Translations under genes and position numbers: made by a program
DNA from: Bactericera cockerelli
Taxonomy: Eukaryota; Arthropoda; Insecta; Hemiptera; Triozidae
DNA: 64,000 bases
Assembly (NCBI GenBank): GCA_024516035.1
Contig: CM044955.1
Location: 16,602,551-16,666,550 of the forward strand
Direction: 5' to 3'
The notes under the pieces: generated by a model
Told to the model about the DNA's origin: nothing
Database searches by the model: none
What the model saw: the letters and a program-made list of their open reading frames with translations, nothing else
In this document: positions 44,131-54,400 of the stretch, in pieces
How the letters are laid out: every line of letters starts with the position of its first letter
How positions within the stretch are numbered: position 1 is the first letter of the stretch

Positions 44131-44924
44131 TACTTAGTGCTATATTCAGAGTTTAGACTGCTGTCAACGCAAGATTTTCTTTTCCATGGTAGGATTTTCC
44201 GAAGCTATTTCATCCAAACATATTATGTTTAGAATCAATTTTAGAAAATAGTATCAGACCAGTATCTAACCAAAGTAAGCAAGAATACGTATTTAGATAT
44301 AATGGATTTTTTTACAGTAATTCAAAATCTTCAACTCGGATCAGACACAGGCCTGATCCAAGAACTGAAGAATACCAAGACGAGTTCAGTTCAGATCTTA
44401 AAGGTTACGGTTAACGTTCATCGCTCTGCCGTGCTGTATGAGCTATGGAATCAGAATCAACTGAATGTATCTTGTATAGAATACGAATACCTGACTCTAT
44501 GAAAAGGGCCCCCTGTACCTTGGTATGATTATGTCCGGAATCAAGTTCTAATCCATTATGTCAGGGTTATTATAAAATAGATAATACCTACACAATGATT
44601 TCTTACAGGATCTAAAATCCAAGTAGAGGTTGGAATTCAAAAGTATACTGGATGGGCTAAATATCTAGGCAAGAGGTTGTGTGTCTGTTAGTTTAAAAAA
44701 TATTATAGGTACATAACATGTAGAAGGTATCTTGGAATAAAAACATGTTTCATATTTTAACTAGTATTTTATTATATTTAGGAAGTTTACTTGACATTAA
44801 TCTGATTTGCATGGCATATCTTTTGTGACTTGATTAACTGCTGGGTTCTGACTTTCATTCTTTTTTCAAAACTCTGAGAGCAATAAATGAGACATTCGCT
44901 TCTTTACTCCCATTACAGTTTTGC

Positions 44925-45728
44925 GTAATGGGCAGCATCGAACTCCACCGAAAACTCCACCGAAAAAGGGACTCCCTCAAAGTGTCTCATACGAACTTCC
45001 CCTTTTTTTATTATACCTACTCCACCGATTTTGAATTAGGTAAAAAGAAGAAAACATGGATTTTATGATTCGGAGACACACAGTATATATTATATTTAAT
45101 TCTAACAGTAATGTCAGCACTATACTATATTCTTGAGGCATGGCCTTCTATGTATTTTACCTAACCCTACTATATTCTTGAGGCATGGCCTTCTATGTAT
45201 TTTACCTAACCCTACTATATTCTCGAGGCATGGCCTTCTATGTATTTTACCTAACCCTACTATATATTCTTGAGGCATGGCCTTCTATGTATTTTACCTA
45301 ACCCTACTATATTCTTGAGGCATGGCCTTCTATGTATTATCCCTAACCCTACTTTGTTCTTGAGGCATGGCCTTCTATGTATTTTACCTAACCCTACTAT
45401 ATTCTTGAGGCATGGCCTTCTATGTATTATCCCTAACCCTACTATGTTCTTGAGGCATGGCCTTCTATGTATTTTACCTAACCCTACTATATTCTTGAGG
45501 CATGGCCTTCTTAGTATTTATTAAAGTATATAAGCTCCAATCTATGCATGAGAATGAATGAACTAAAGTAAAAAAAACCTTATACGGGGTGTAGAAAAAT
45601 ACAAATCGGTGGAGTTCGTATTGCAACCTTTTTTGAAATCGGTGGAGTGCGACATGCGAAAATGTTCATTTAGGTGGAGTTCGAGTATGCAAAGGTCAAT
45701 TAGGTGGAGTTCGTAATCGCCCTTGGGT
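44925..45728. mobile_element. Inverted-repeat element with CGAACTCCACC subrepeats
   Basis: The left end GGGCAGCATCGAACTCCACC (about 44930) and the right end GGTGGAGTTCGTAATCGCCC (ending about 45723) are inverted repeats. More copies of the CGAACTCCACC(G) motif lie just inside: two on the left plus CTCCACCGATTTT at 45020, and three on the right (45611, 45645, 45678), all facing outward. The middle is a 45-bp tandem array. I see no transposase. Superfamily not assigned. Confidence 0.65.
45118..45515. repeat. 45-bp tandem array, nine units
   Basis: TTGAGGCATGGCCTTCTATG recurs at 45133, 45178, 45223, 45270, 45315, 45360, 45405, 45450 and 45495, nearly always 45 bp apart. Units are almost identical. 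Because 45 is a multiple of three, an 84-codon frame stays open, repeating a 15-residue unit. It is a by-product. Confidence 0.95.
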
Positions 45729-46034
45729 AATATTTATAATTTTTTTTTTGAAATATTCTGTTTTTTTTAACAATGGCATACGAGTATGTGAAGTGAGGTA
45801 CCTCAGATCATCTATCATGTATTGCTATTGTAGGTACCTCTTTTTTTTTTAATAGATCCCACTACCACCCCTACTGGGCGCCTCAATCCCTGTACCATTT
45901 ATAGTTCTATCTTGTATTGTACCTATAGTTGCGATATTATCCCTTAGTATTGTCTATCTTGAAATGGCTCCACTCATACTTCGATACAAATTATTACCAA
46001 GATTCCACGTTTATTTCATTTACAAATCAATCAC

Positions 46035-46262
46035 GGACCCACCCAGTATTGAACTAGGTATAGTCTTAGTACCTTATGGACGTATCCTGAGTTTTCTCTT
46101 TGCAACAATCATTTTGGAAGTTTCAACTTCTGTTTGGCGAAGAAATGGGACCCACCCAGTATGTGAAACTAAAGGCTTAGTCCTTGGTACTTTATGGACG
46201 TATAAACGTATTGTGCGTTTCCTCTTTGGAACAATTGAAAGTTGGGGGCCCCTGGTTGTGAA
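46035..46262 (+). repeat. Diverged direct duplication of about 115 bp
   Basis: GACCCACCCAGTATTGAAC..TTAGTACCTTATGGACGTAT..TTTCTCTTTG is repeated as GGACCCACCCAGTATGTGAA.. GGTACTTTATGGACGTAT ..TTTCCTCTTTGG. A single frame (45964-46281) is open across both halves, but no family is recognised. Confidence 0.6.
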
Positions 46263-46281
46263 AGATGTTTTAGAACCATAA

Positions 46282-48840
46282 ACAAGAGATTCGGGCTGCA
46301 TAAGAGACTAGCTGTAGATAAAGGAAAGGACGTTAGTTTGGTAAAGGTGTGAAGATATATTGAGAGAGGGGAAGAAAGAGGAGAGAGATATGAGGATAAT
46401 GAAAGGAGGGAGTGAGAGAGAAATAGGAAAATGGCAGGGACTTGCGAGGATTAAACATTGAAATGAGAAGAAATAAATAATGTATGTAGATGGGTAATGT
46501 AGGTGTATTATACATATAGACTGTAGAGCCTCTTTACATTACGATTAGATGATGTGTGTATTATATTATGTACAGTACACTACAGTTAAATAGTAGGGTA
46601 GACATTGATAACTACATAGTTAATACACACTCGACATCACTAAAAATGAATGAGGTGCATAGTCTATTATCCATTTAATTCCACAATAATTCAGGCAAAG
46701 GCTTAGTTTTGCTGTCCAAAGAGGTAACGTTGCCTCAGTGCTGAGTACACTGCCTCGGGAAGATATCTTTGGAGAAGTTTTTACTTCCGAGAAATTTCTA
46801 ATATTAGAATTCGGAAGTACTGTGTTCGTTCTTGTAAAAAAAAAAAAAAAAAACATTTCTTTTCTCTGATTTTTGCTCATTTTTTCGTATTTCTGAACGT
46901 TTCATAACCTCCTGAGCAACTTTGGTTTTGTGTCTGTCTGTCGGTCTGTTAAAAATATTCCTTGTAACGCGCAAATCTCGGAAACTACTGAATGGATTTC
47001 GATGAAGTCTACCCCTTTATCGATGAAGCTAATAAAGTCAATTATTAAATCTACTTTTTAAATGTATTACAATACTTCTAACTTTGAACTACAATTTTTA
47101 CAGACAATATTGAGAAGAAGGGATAATTTTTCAGAAATTTGAAAACGCTCAATTTTTATGACGTTGATTGTAGGTATACATATACACGTTAACGCTAGTT
47201 GAGTAATGTGTATATCAAACATGACCTCTTGTTCCTCTAAAAACCTCTCTGATCTTTTCCTTAATGTCATCTCCTTCTCGTTTATGCATCCTTTGTGTCC
47301 TATCCTTTTCCTTTGTGATCCTCTGTCCGGAATATTATGCTTATTCCGTCATTAATTCTAGAGCACTATGGTGCTGTCTGTAGGGTCAAATGTTGCACGA
47401 CAAGGTGAGTCTAGTTTGCCAAATTTATAAATGTATGAATGTTATGTATGTCAATTATTACGATATGAATGTAGTTGTACTAACTTGCCATAGGTAAGTT
47501 ATGTCAATTATTATGATAGCTAACTTTCTGCTTGCTTGTAATCTACATATGTACCTGGGGGTTTGTATGAATTGTACCCTTGTCAAATATTAAAAAAAAT
47601 GGGTCATAGTAGTAGGATCAAAGGTCAAATAAAACTTTAGGTTTATTCTCAGGTGTAATCATTGAGCTAAGGACAACACTAATGGTAAGGAAACGGACAA
47701 GATTGTAGATAAAACTAGAAATCTGGGAACAAATACTTCGTCAGAGTAGGAATCGAACCCACACGGGCCAAAGCTATGTACCACGAAAATAGGTAGGTTC
47801 AAAACTGTGGATTTTACCGCGAAAACTCTTTTTTATAGGTACAATACCTACTAACGGGTGTTACATTATTAGGACGTTTATCTTTGACAGTTCCAAACAA
47901 TAAATCAAATCTGGCCATCAAAAAAGTAGGTGGGGTTGCTGCGAAACCCTACCTATGCAGGTAACCATACATTACATCGCACTGGGAACATATGTAAGTA
48001 CTTACTGCTTGTCAATATTGAATACATTAATTTTATCGGAACAAAATTTGTAGGCGCTTTATTTATGATACATAATCTGGGTATTAAACAAATATGATGT
48101 TTGAAAAATATACAAACCTCCATAATTTATTATGAATCGAAAGCTATTATGTTGATAATAATGATCTAAATGACGAAATGCCTGGTACAGTTTTCTCTTT
48201 GAGCAGATATTGCTAGCGTTTCATATAATGTCATGAAAAATTTAAATATCCTATGAAAAGGGTGGGACATTTAATATCCAAATGATTTATTTCGACGTTT
48301 TCATACAGATACATATTTTATCTATAAAGATATTTTTTATCATAGAGAATATAAATTCATAAATACCACTAAATACTTATTGCCTTTGGTAAATAAAAAG
48401 AATACATTATAATTCATAATAATTATAGTACAGGCTATAGATGTAAACAGTACTGAGGACATTGATTCTGAACCTTTTTTAGTCTTCCCTGTGTTTGACA
48501 TTTTGACAATTCATCAACAACCATGTAACAATATTCAGATGTACATAGATAGGTACGAGCATATATGCATATTTCATATATGAAATTATAGGTATATAGG
48601 TATTAGAGCAAGTACATAAATGATATAACTAACTGTGCCTACATAGTTAGCTTTGCCTTTACCCACCATCCTCCCTCCAAAAAGTCCTAGCAATGGATAG
48701 TAATATTAAAGACTATAAAAAGATTAACAATAGGTCCAGTGCTAAAACTTTGAAATTAACTTCATAACAATTTTTCAAAAATAACAGGTATCACAAGGAT
48801 TCATAAGGAAATTAACCTCACAAGGATTCATAATATATAT
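46282..48840. other. Stretch without a recognisable gene
   Basis: It contains a purine-rich patch (46360-46440), a poly(A) run at 46837-46853 and a tRNA-like piece on the minus strand at about 47738-47790 (AGGAATCGAACCCACACGG). A short frame MVLSVGSNVARQ with a GTGAGT donor at 47404 could be a first exon, with nothing else to support it. Confidence 0.3.
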
Positions 48841-48963
48841 GAGTTAAATGTGGGTAGCTGGATTATTCCCAGCGAATGGAGGGTAAAACCACCGTCCTTA
48901 TTACCCCAAGTCAGGACGTTAGAACCAAATAGAATCAATGGACTTGAAAGGAGCCTAGACATT
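48841..48963 (+). mobile_element. SINE-C copy, left part (split by insertion)
   Basis: GATTATTCCCAGCGAATGGA then AACCAAATAGAATCAATGG and GAAAGGAGCCTAGACATT match the SINE-C copies at 55575 and 14199 (minus). It is broken exactly where the Harbinger-like element begins. The continuation is at 50153. Confidence 0.75.
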
Positions 48964-49197
48964 AGCTGGCCATACACGGACGTTCTTTCCTCTCGAAAAT
49001 CATGGCTCGTAATCATTTCATCTTGAAAATCACGTGTGTGAGTGGGCGCTGAGACGCGCCATGAAAAAACGGGGAGTTATTTTGCACACGATTCGTGGAA
49101 TGATCTTTTTAAGAATCATCTGTGTTAGTGGATGTTCGTGCTGGAGGGGAAATGAGAGGGATTTACCCCGAGCCCGCGCCAGTAGTTCACTGCTTCG

Positions 49198-49390
49198 CCG
49201 ACCTCCGTGGCTCAGTGGTTAAGAGCATTGGTTACTGACCCGGAGGTCGCGGGTTCGAATCCCGGCCGGAGCGGAAATTTCTGACCGAAATGTTCCGTTT
49301 CCGGAATGGCATGGATGTAAAGGTAAAGTGCCCAGAAGTAATGCGAAAGCACACTTACCTTTTTTTTAAAAAAAAAAAAAAGAAAAAAAA
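49198..49390 (+). mobile_element. tRNA-headed SINE with 14-bp target duplication
   Basis: Head CCTCCGTGGCTCAGTGGTTA with B box CGGGTTCGAATCCCGG and partly paired acceptor ends (CTCCG/CGGAG). The body is AATGTTCCGTTTCCGGAATG, and the end T8 then A-rich tail. It is flanked by a perfect 14-bp repeat AGTTCACTGCTTCG (49184-49197 and 49391-49404). It inserted into the Harbinger-like element. Confidence 0.85.
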
Positions 49391-49469
49391 AGTTCACTGC
49401 TTCGATAGTTGCTCACGTTGCTTCGATCATCTTGTGTTTCTTGTGTGTCTTGTGTCATACTACTTCGTT

Positions 49470-49568
49470 ATGACGGACATTCGCCATACAACGAAAGAAT
49501 TCATGACCGAATTCATTTCAATATACCGGGAGCATCCAGCTCTTTGTTCCCTCAACAAGCCCATGTGA
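49470..49568 (+). pseudogene. MADF-domain protein, N-terminal remnant
   Basis: The frame reads MTDIRHTTKEFMTEFISIYR, then EHPALCSLNKPM and stops. The pattern F..EFI..YR.HP.LW matches the start of MADF (Adf-1-type Myb/SANT-like) domains, which often serve as the second protein of PIF/Harbinger transposons. The rest of the domain is gone, so it is non-functional. Confidence 0.6.
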
Positions 49569-50152
49569 CCATACTTTTCGCGGTCAGCCAACCACTTTTT
49601 CTGCCAAACTTCTCTCTTTTTCCGGGTCTTCTTTCCCAAAACTACCGTACTTTGACATAAGAGGGCGCACGCCAGTATGAATTCCTTCTTTTTTCGGCCT
49701 TGGATACTCATTTTATCCGCAGCTTACGCTCTCAACACCAGCAAGAAAGAACTCCTACATCAGACTGAAAATCCTCTCGATTTTCCTTCGATCCTGTACG
49801 AATTTCAAACATGACAACGCTCCAGGATAAACGCCACGATAAATGAGGGGGTTTCCCCACTAACTAACGCTTTTTCCTCTCAAATGATAACGCGCCAGTC
49901 GATCATTTGCCAAATCCTTTCGTCTCAAAATTTTTCAAGAATTCGGCCCAGTTTTCCCTTCCCGCTCTTTCCTACCACGAATCCCTTCCCGAACCCTCTG
50001 CCGTATCCACGCGCCACGATTTACCAAGGGAACAAATTTTTCTCATTTTGTTCACCACACTTTCCCTTCCCGTTCTTTCCTTCCCCGTTTTCCTTCGGCG
50101 TTTCCACACTCCGCGATTTTCGAGAGGAAAGAACGTCCGTGTATGGCCAGCT

Positions 50153-50240
50153 ATTGGATCTGGGAGTCCATATAATCCTATCACCACCGTGATTTAGGTA
50201 TCTGTACCAATCTCACGAACACGGTATTATTATTAATATT
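50153..50240 (+). mobile_element. SINE-C copy, right part (split by insertion)
   Basis: ATTGGATCTGGGAGTCCATA through GATTTAGGTATCTGTACCAA to an (ATT)n tail. It continues the left part at 48841-48963. Confidence 0.75.
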
Positions 50241-51290
50241 ATAAGGAGTCAGTTTAAGAGTATTTCAAGGAAAATAACGCTGAATCAAGACCCAAATTAA
50301 ACAGAGGTAAGTAAATATATAATTGATTTCAAATTCTGTACTGATACCTATCAGTAAAATAAACTTATCAGGATTAGGACGACGGGGCTGGAATAGTGTG
50401 TCTAGTTGTCTACTTGTGTAATGTGTAGGATGTTGTAAGTCTGGATGAAACACGAAACACCAGGTGAAACGTACCTATCAATGGTTTTTAAAAATATTGA
50501 TAATATGGAAGCTTGTGATTAAAAGTAGTTGGGCAATAAGAATTTTGAATGAGAACTAGATAACTTACCTCTGGAATATGTAGGTCTAGCAGAAAACCAC
50601 TGCTGGTAAGTTGATAATCCTCAGAACTCCGAAGTTTCAAAATGTACCTATTTTACACCAGAGAGCAAAATGTAAACAAACACAGGAAATAAAAACAATT
50701 TGCAAAATCTTGCAAAAGAAACACTTCACACTTTCACAACAAACACTTTTCAGATAGGAAATCTTTCGTAGATACTTAAAACTCACAAATTAATTAGATA
50801 AATTAAAATATGAAGGTAATTAAATAAAACTTAATAAATTTATATTAATTATTATCAATATTAGAATATTTCACTCGTCGAAACTATTACACACCCTCAA
50901 TCAATGAATGACTGAAAAAAACTGAATTCTGAATTTTTCAGTTTGGCGTTTGCTGTTTGAAAAAAAACATCATTCTCCCTCACTGAAAATGGATTCAAAA
51001 CACTGCACGCGAAGTGATTTTGGAACAAGTGCTGCGCTCTAGTGAGTACTGATTCAAACTTTTCCCACCGTTTGTTGGAATAAAGAACGGAAATTAAGCC
51101 GTATTTTTCTTTCTAACCAAAGTGGATGCAACTGGAATAGAATGAACAAACTGGAAGCAAGTTATTTTTCTTTTGGAAGAGGAAATTTTTTCTCCTTCCA
51201 GTTTGGTTAATAAGAATGGACATAGAAAATTATTGCTTCCAGTTCTTTTATAGGTTAAGTCCATTGTTTATCTTTAAAAGTACCGAAACT
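50241..51290. other. Stretch without a recognisable gene
   Basis: A short frame starting at 50990 (MDSKHCTRSDFGTS..) ends in a donor-like GTGAGTAC. Nothing else supports an exon. Confidence 0.3.
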
Positions 51291-51292
51291 TA

Positions 51293-51416
51293 GGGAGAAT
51301 TAATAGACAACATCAATAACGTCGTTGGTAAGTGTCGGTTTTCCCTATCTTACACAGTACGCAATCGGTGACTTAACGCCACAGGTGTATTACAAAAACG
51401 TCTATTAATTCCGCCC
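51293..51416. mobile_element. MITE family 1, full copy (inverted relative to 12456)
   Basis: GGGAGAATTAATAGAC at the left and GTCTATTAATTCCGCCC at the right, flanked by TTA on both sides. The interior CGATTGCGTACTGTGTAAGA (minus) matches the copy at 12456-12588. Confidence 0.75.
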
Positions 51417-51789
51417 TTATTTTTCTTTCACGAATGTGGTGAAGTTGACCTTGGAATAAAATGGAAATATTTGGAAATATCGAACCTGGAAAAAAATTAT
51501 CCAAAAGAAAAATACCCCTCTAGTCTTCAACGGTACCACCATAAATTGGATCTTTGTCCAATGGGCAATAGGTTGCTATCAAATGTAATAAAAATACATA
51601 ACTGATTCTACATAATTATAAGTATTACCTAAATAGGTATGTACATACAGTTTTATAAGTAGGTGTATCAAAGAAGCCATTTCCTCCTTTTAAACCACGA
51701 AATATTAACGCACAAGACCTTAAAAAGCTTTTTAAAATTGCCGAATCGGAAAAAAGCTATCACCTCTATTGCCCCAAGGGTATTATTAC
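51417..51789. other. Stretch without a recognisable gene
   Basis: CTTAAAAAGCTTTTTAAAATTG at 51718 resembles 61352 (TTTAAAAAGCCTTTTAAAAT), each followed by a similar CGGAAAAA. This marks an unnamed old repeat. Confidence 0.35.
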
Positions 51790-51992
51790 ATTATAATAAC
51801 ATCGCCTTATTTATACTGCCCGATTAAGACTCTTAAAGTCCCATTAATCCAGCAGTAAACCCAAGACATATTATTATGAGGTAAAAATCCCAAATGGGAG
51901 GATAACTTGTCATGTCCCGGCTGGGTTTCGAACCCACGACATCTGGATTCGCAGAGTGCCGCCTTTACCACTGAGCTACCGGGACAGACTGT
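51790..51992 (-). mobile_element. tRNA-headed SINE (SINE-F) copy
   Basis: The minus strand begins TGTCCCGGTAGCTCAGTGGT and ends its head with GGGTTCGAAACCCAGCCGGG then ACA. The 7-bp acceptor stem pairs perfectly (TGTCCCG/CGGGACA) and four of five T-stem pairs form. The body (CTTGGGTTTACTGCTGGATT, AGTCTTAATCGGGCAGTATA) is shared with 29180-29420. The anticodon stem pairs poorly and the body follows directly, so I call it a young-headed SINE rather than a tRNA gene. Confidence 0.65.
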
Positions 51993-52074
51993 TGAATTAG
52001 ATGTGCAACACTGGAGCAAATATCAAGACTGGCCAGCAGAGATGGCATGTTCAACATAAGGACAGTTTCCATTC

Positions 52075-52240
52075 ACTGCTGGTAAGCAACGTCCAGCATG
52101 GTGACCGTTCTGACTTTAGATTCATCCATTGTCTTGGCAATGCATGTTGTGATGACTTTTCCTGGCCTGACTGAGGATAGAGGTTAACATGATTTGCTGG
52201 GTTGTTTGCTTAGTGAATGGTGGGTAAAATTCTCCTCCTG
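52075..52240 (+). mobile_element. 5S-derived SINE fragment, very diverged
   Basis: CTGCTGGTAAGCAACGTCCA is a degraded 5S box A region. Downstream GTGAATGGTGGGTAAAATTC recalls the SINE-C body GCGAATGGAGGGTAAAA. Confidence 0.35.
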
Positions 52241-52258
52241 AAATTCTAGCTTTTCTAT

Positions 52259-53351
52259 CCTCCTGAGACCTGCATGTACTTTTAAAAGTACATAAGACAG
52301 GTACTGACTGAGTCCTGAGATTTTTTTTATTTTTCTTTATTTTTTATTCCTGTTCATAATAATTAAGGAAGTCATTATAAGTGTATAAGTACAAAGAAAA
52401 TTACCAAATACGGCCTGAAATAAGAGATATCAATGTACTATATAAAGTACATAAGGACTCAATGCAGTGTTTTTTTCTACTATTACTCTCACAGCTGAGT
52501 AAATAAAAACTCAAATTTTCATATAAAAAAAGTGTTTGGTTTTTGACAAGATTTAAACTTTAGATGAACCTACTTACTGAAACAGTGAGAAACAATAAAT
52601 TTTGATTTTTTTTGTAGATTTTTTTTCATAGAAAGTAGAAAAATTATAGATTTTTTTCCATACCTATTCTTAAAGTTTAAGAACTTTGTTAATAAACATA
52701 TCAGTACTTAGAACTACAAAGTATAGAAGTAGTTTTCTAAATAATCATTATGTGGGAACTGACATCAATTTTGATGGAATGTTAGAAAGCAATTTGTGTT
52801 ATTTTGTTAAGCACAGAAAGATATTGCACTGAGTACATTTGATTTTTGTTCTTTGATTGCATTTTTCCCCACGGCACCTGTGTTGTTCGTCTTCAACAAT
52901 AGGCAATTCTTCAGTAAAACAAATTTGGCTGATTACTAGATTGAATCCCAATGTACTTTAAAAAGTACACCCAACTTTGGTCGTTGTTATTGGAAAGGAA
53001 ACAAATAGTAAACACCATGAGGTAACTTCAGGATAAGGTCCAAAGTAAAAGAAATATATATTTAATTTAAAACGTGTCAAATATTCAATTACTGCTTTTC
53101 ATAGGGGTTGACGATTTCTAGCGACGCTTGGACATGTTTTTAGCTCCAAATCATAACTACAAAGGAAGAGATTTTTTCCACAAAATTGTTTTGTTTACAA
53201 TTCAAAACAGCTGAATAAGATATTCCGACCAACTTCATACCACTATCTTCTCTCAAAAACCGGCAGGAATTTTTGAAAATTCCATGTACTTTTAAAAGTA
53301 CGCCAGGTCTTAATCAGTACTTTCTGGTAAACATGCCCAGGTCTCAGGAGG
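52259..53351 (-). mobile_element. piggyBac-like element with palindromic subterminal repeats
   Basis: The ends CCTCCTGAGACCTG (52259) and CAGGTCTCAGGAGG (ending 53351) are inverted repeats, flanked by CTAT on both sides (52255-52258 and 53352-53355). The 16-mer palindrome TGTACTTTTAAAAGTACA lies just inside each end (52275 and about 53284). Variants lie at 52434 (TGTACTATATAAAGTACA) and 52951 (TGTACTTTAAAAAGTACA). A Cys-rich coding remnant on the minus strand suggests piggyBac. A CTAT duplication is not the standard TTAA, so either the target drifted or the family differs. Confidence 0.55.
52815..52950 (-). pseudogene. piggyBac-like transposase C-terminal Cys-rich remnant
   Basis: The frame reads EELPIVEDEQHRCRGEKCNQ, then RTKIKCTQCNIFLCLTK and stops. 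The spacing H.C....C..RTK..C..C...LC fits the C-terminal Cys-rich (RING-like) tail of many piggyBac transposases. An in-frame stop lies about 13 residues before the block quoted (at the palindrome near 52960), so only the tail survives. Confidence 0.5.
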
Positions 53352-53364
53352 CTATAATCCCTAA

Positions 53365-53727
53365 TTGTATAGATCCGATTCAACAAACTTCGAACAAAAA
53401 TCGAAAACAAAATCAATCATAATTTAAGTCAAAGAATGATTTCTCTGTGATGAAACACAAGGCCTCTTATACACTTTTTAATTTTCCTTATCCTACTATA
53501 CTACCTACTTTAGTTACCGCAGCATTATTTATTTTTCATTTTTTTTCTTTCTATCTGGTAATGCTGCCACTAGTCGTTACTCATACAAGTAGCTACTCAT
53601 TTTTCATCTTGAGGTATAAGTAGGATCACATGTACAAATTAGGAAAATCCTATCCTGCTGGGGATTGAACACAGGTCACCGTGTGTGCAAGCCTAGTGCT
53701 CTACTCCACTCGGCCACGGTGATGACT
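53365..53727 (-). mobile_element. SINE-G copy, extended
   Basis: Minus strand: head CACCGTGGCCGAGTGGAGTA with B-box-like GTTCAATCCCCAGCAGG, body GTAGCTACTTGTATGAGTAA and AATGCTGCGGTAACTAA, then GATTGATTTTGTTTTCGATT and GTTCGAAGTTTGTTGAATC. The last segment is also present at the 3' end of the copy at 54940. Confidence 0.65.
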
Positions 53728-53964
53728 ACTACATACTTCAATAATAAATTGATCTCACCTGAAAACAATTAAAAATTGACGTGAAGAAAAACTTGAAGCA
53801 AATTTGGAAAATTTTGATTTTGTTGAAAAAAAAACTTAGGTACTACAAAATCTGGTCCCTTTGGTTCTGTTATATCCAGTTTCGACCCTATGTAAAATTA
53901 TTCTGGCGCAACTGACGTAAAAGTTCCTGTTTCGTTAAAATGAAAGTTCAATTTATATATAAAA
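53728..53964. other. Spacer
   Basis: AT-rich. GGTTCTGTTATATCCAGTTT at 53867-53886 resembles the 3' end of the pogo-like element (2209-2232) and may be a relic of that family. Confidence 0.3.
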
Positions 53965-53970
53965 AAAGCC

Positions 53971-54090
53971 GCCAACGTGTTACGTGGTGTTCCCAAGCGG
54001 TCACCCATCCAAGTACTATCCACGCTCGACGTTGCTTAACTTCAGTGATCGGACGAGAACTGGTGTTTTCAACGTGATATGAACGTTGGC
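53971..54090 (-). rRNA. 5S rRNA gene or recent pseudogene, left copy
   Basis: A full-length 5S-like sequence of 120 bp reads from 54090 leftwards. It starts GCCAACGTTCATATCACGTT and includes CTCGTCCGATCACTGAAGTT, AAGCAACGTCGAGCG, CTTGGATGGGTGACCGCTTG and the closing ACGTTGGC that pairs with the 5' end. The internal promoter (box A, intermediate element, box C) is present, and a T7 stop follows at 53967-53961 on the minus strand. A two-base insertion near the 3' end (GTAACACGTTGGC) and several differences from typical insect 5S suggest it may be a pseudogene. Confidence 0.75.
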
Positions 54091-54273
54091 GAATGATGCA
54101 GTAAATTTGATTTCATTTAATACGAAACTCCCGCCTCAGGAGTAGAGTGCTGCTGTTGAGATCATGCGGAAATTGTGCGAAGTTCGTCCAATAGCCGCAT
54201 AATTTCAACCGCAGCACTGTACTCCTGAGGCGGGAGTTTCGTTTTAAATGTAATCAAATTTACTCCCTCATTC

Positions 54274-54391
54274 GCCAACGTTCATATCACGTTGAAAACA
54301 CCAGTTCTCGTCCGATCACTGAAGTTAAGCAACGTCGAGCGTGGATAGTACTTGGATGGGTGACCGCTTGGGAACACCACGTAACGTTGGC
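54274..54391 (+). rRNA. 5S rRNA gene or recent pseudogene, right copy
   Basis: A full-length 118-bp 5S-like sequence, almost identical to the left copy and transcribed away from it. Its ends pair (GCCAACG/CGTTGGC), the internal promoter is present (AGTTAAGCAACGTCGAGCG, GGATGGGTGACC), and CTTTTTG follows at 54394, a T5 stop. Substitutions relative to typical insect 5S (for example CACTGAAG for CACCGAAG) leave function open. Confidence 0.75.
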
Positions 54392-54400
54392 AACTTTTTG

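Larger units (their letters stand above)
48964..50152 (+). mobile_element. PIF/Harbinger-like element with long TIRs and ATT duplication
   Basis: TIRs of about 40 bp (AGCTGGCCATACACGGACGT at the left; ACGTCCGTGTATGGCCAGCT at the right) match at all but two positions. The element splits a SINE-C copy. Comparison with the unbroken SINE-C at 14285-14312 shows that ATT is duplicated on both sides (48961-48963 and 50153-50155), a 3-bp target duplication. A MADF-domain start survives inside. The typical TWA target is not kept, so the superfamily call rests on the 3-bp duplication plus MADF. Confidence 0.75.
53961..54400. repeat. Palindrome carrying two divergent 5S copies
   Basis: The 5S copies are the outer parts of an inverted repeat. 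Inside, GTAAATTTGATTTCATTTAA and CGAAACTCCCGCCTCAGGAG (left) match the inverted right side (CTCCTGAGGCGGGAGTTTCG, TAATCAAATTTAC). Only about 40 bp at the centre (54150-54195) does not pair well. So the duplicated unit was 5S plus about 80 bp of its 5' flank. Confidence 0.85.

Noticed and set aside
45118..45524. CRISPR-like appearance or a repeat protein of 84 residues
   Set aside because: The units are 45-bp direct tandem repeats without unique spacers. The frame stays open only because 45 is divisible by three. Ordinary minisatellite.
51915..51992. A functional tRNA gene on the minus strand
   Set aside because: The acceptor stem is perfect but the anticodon stem pairs poorly. A SINE body shared with 29180-29420 follows at once.
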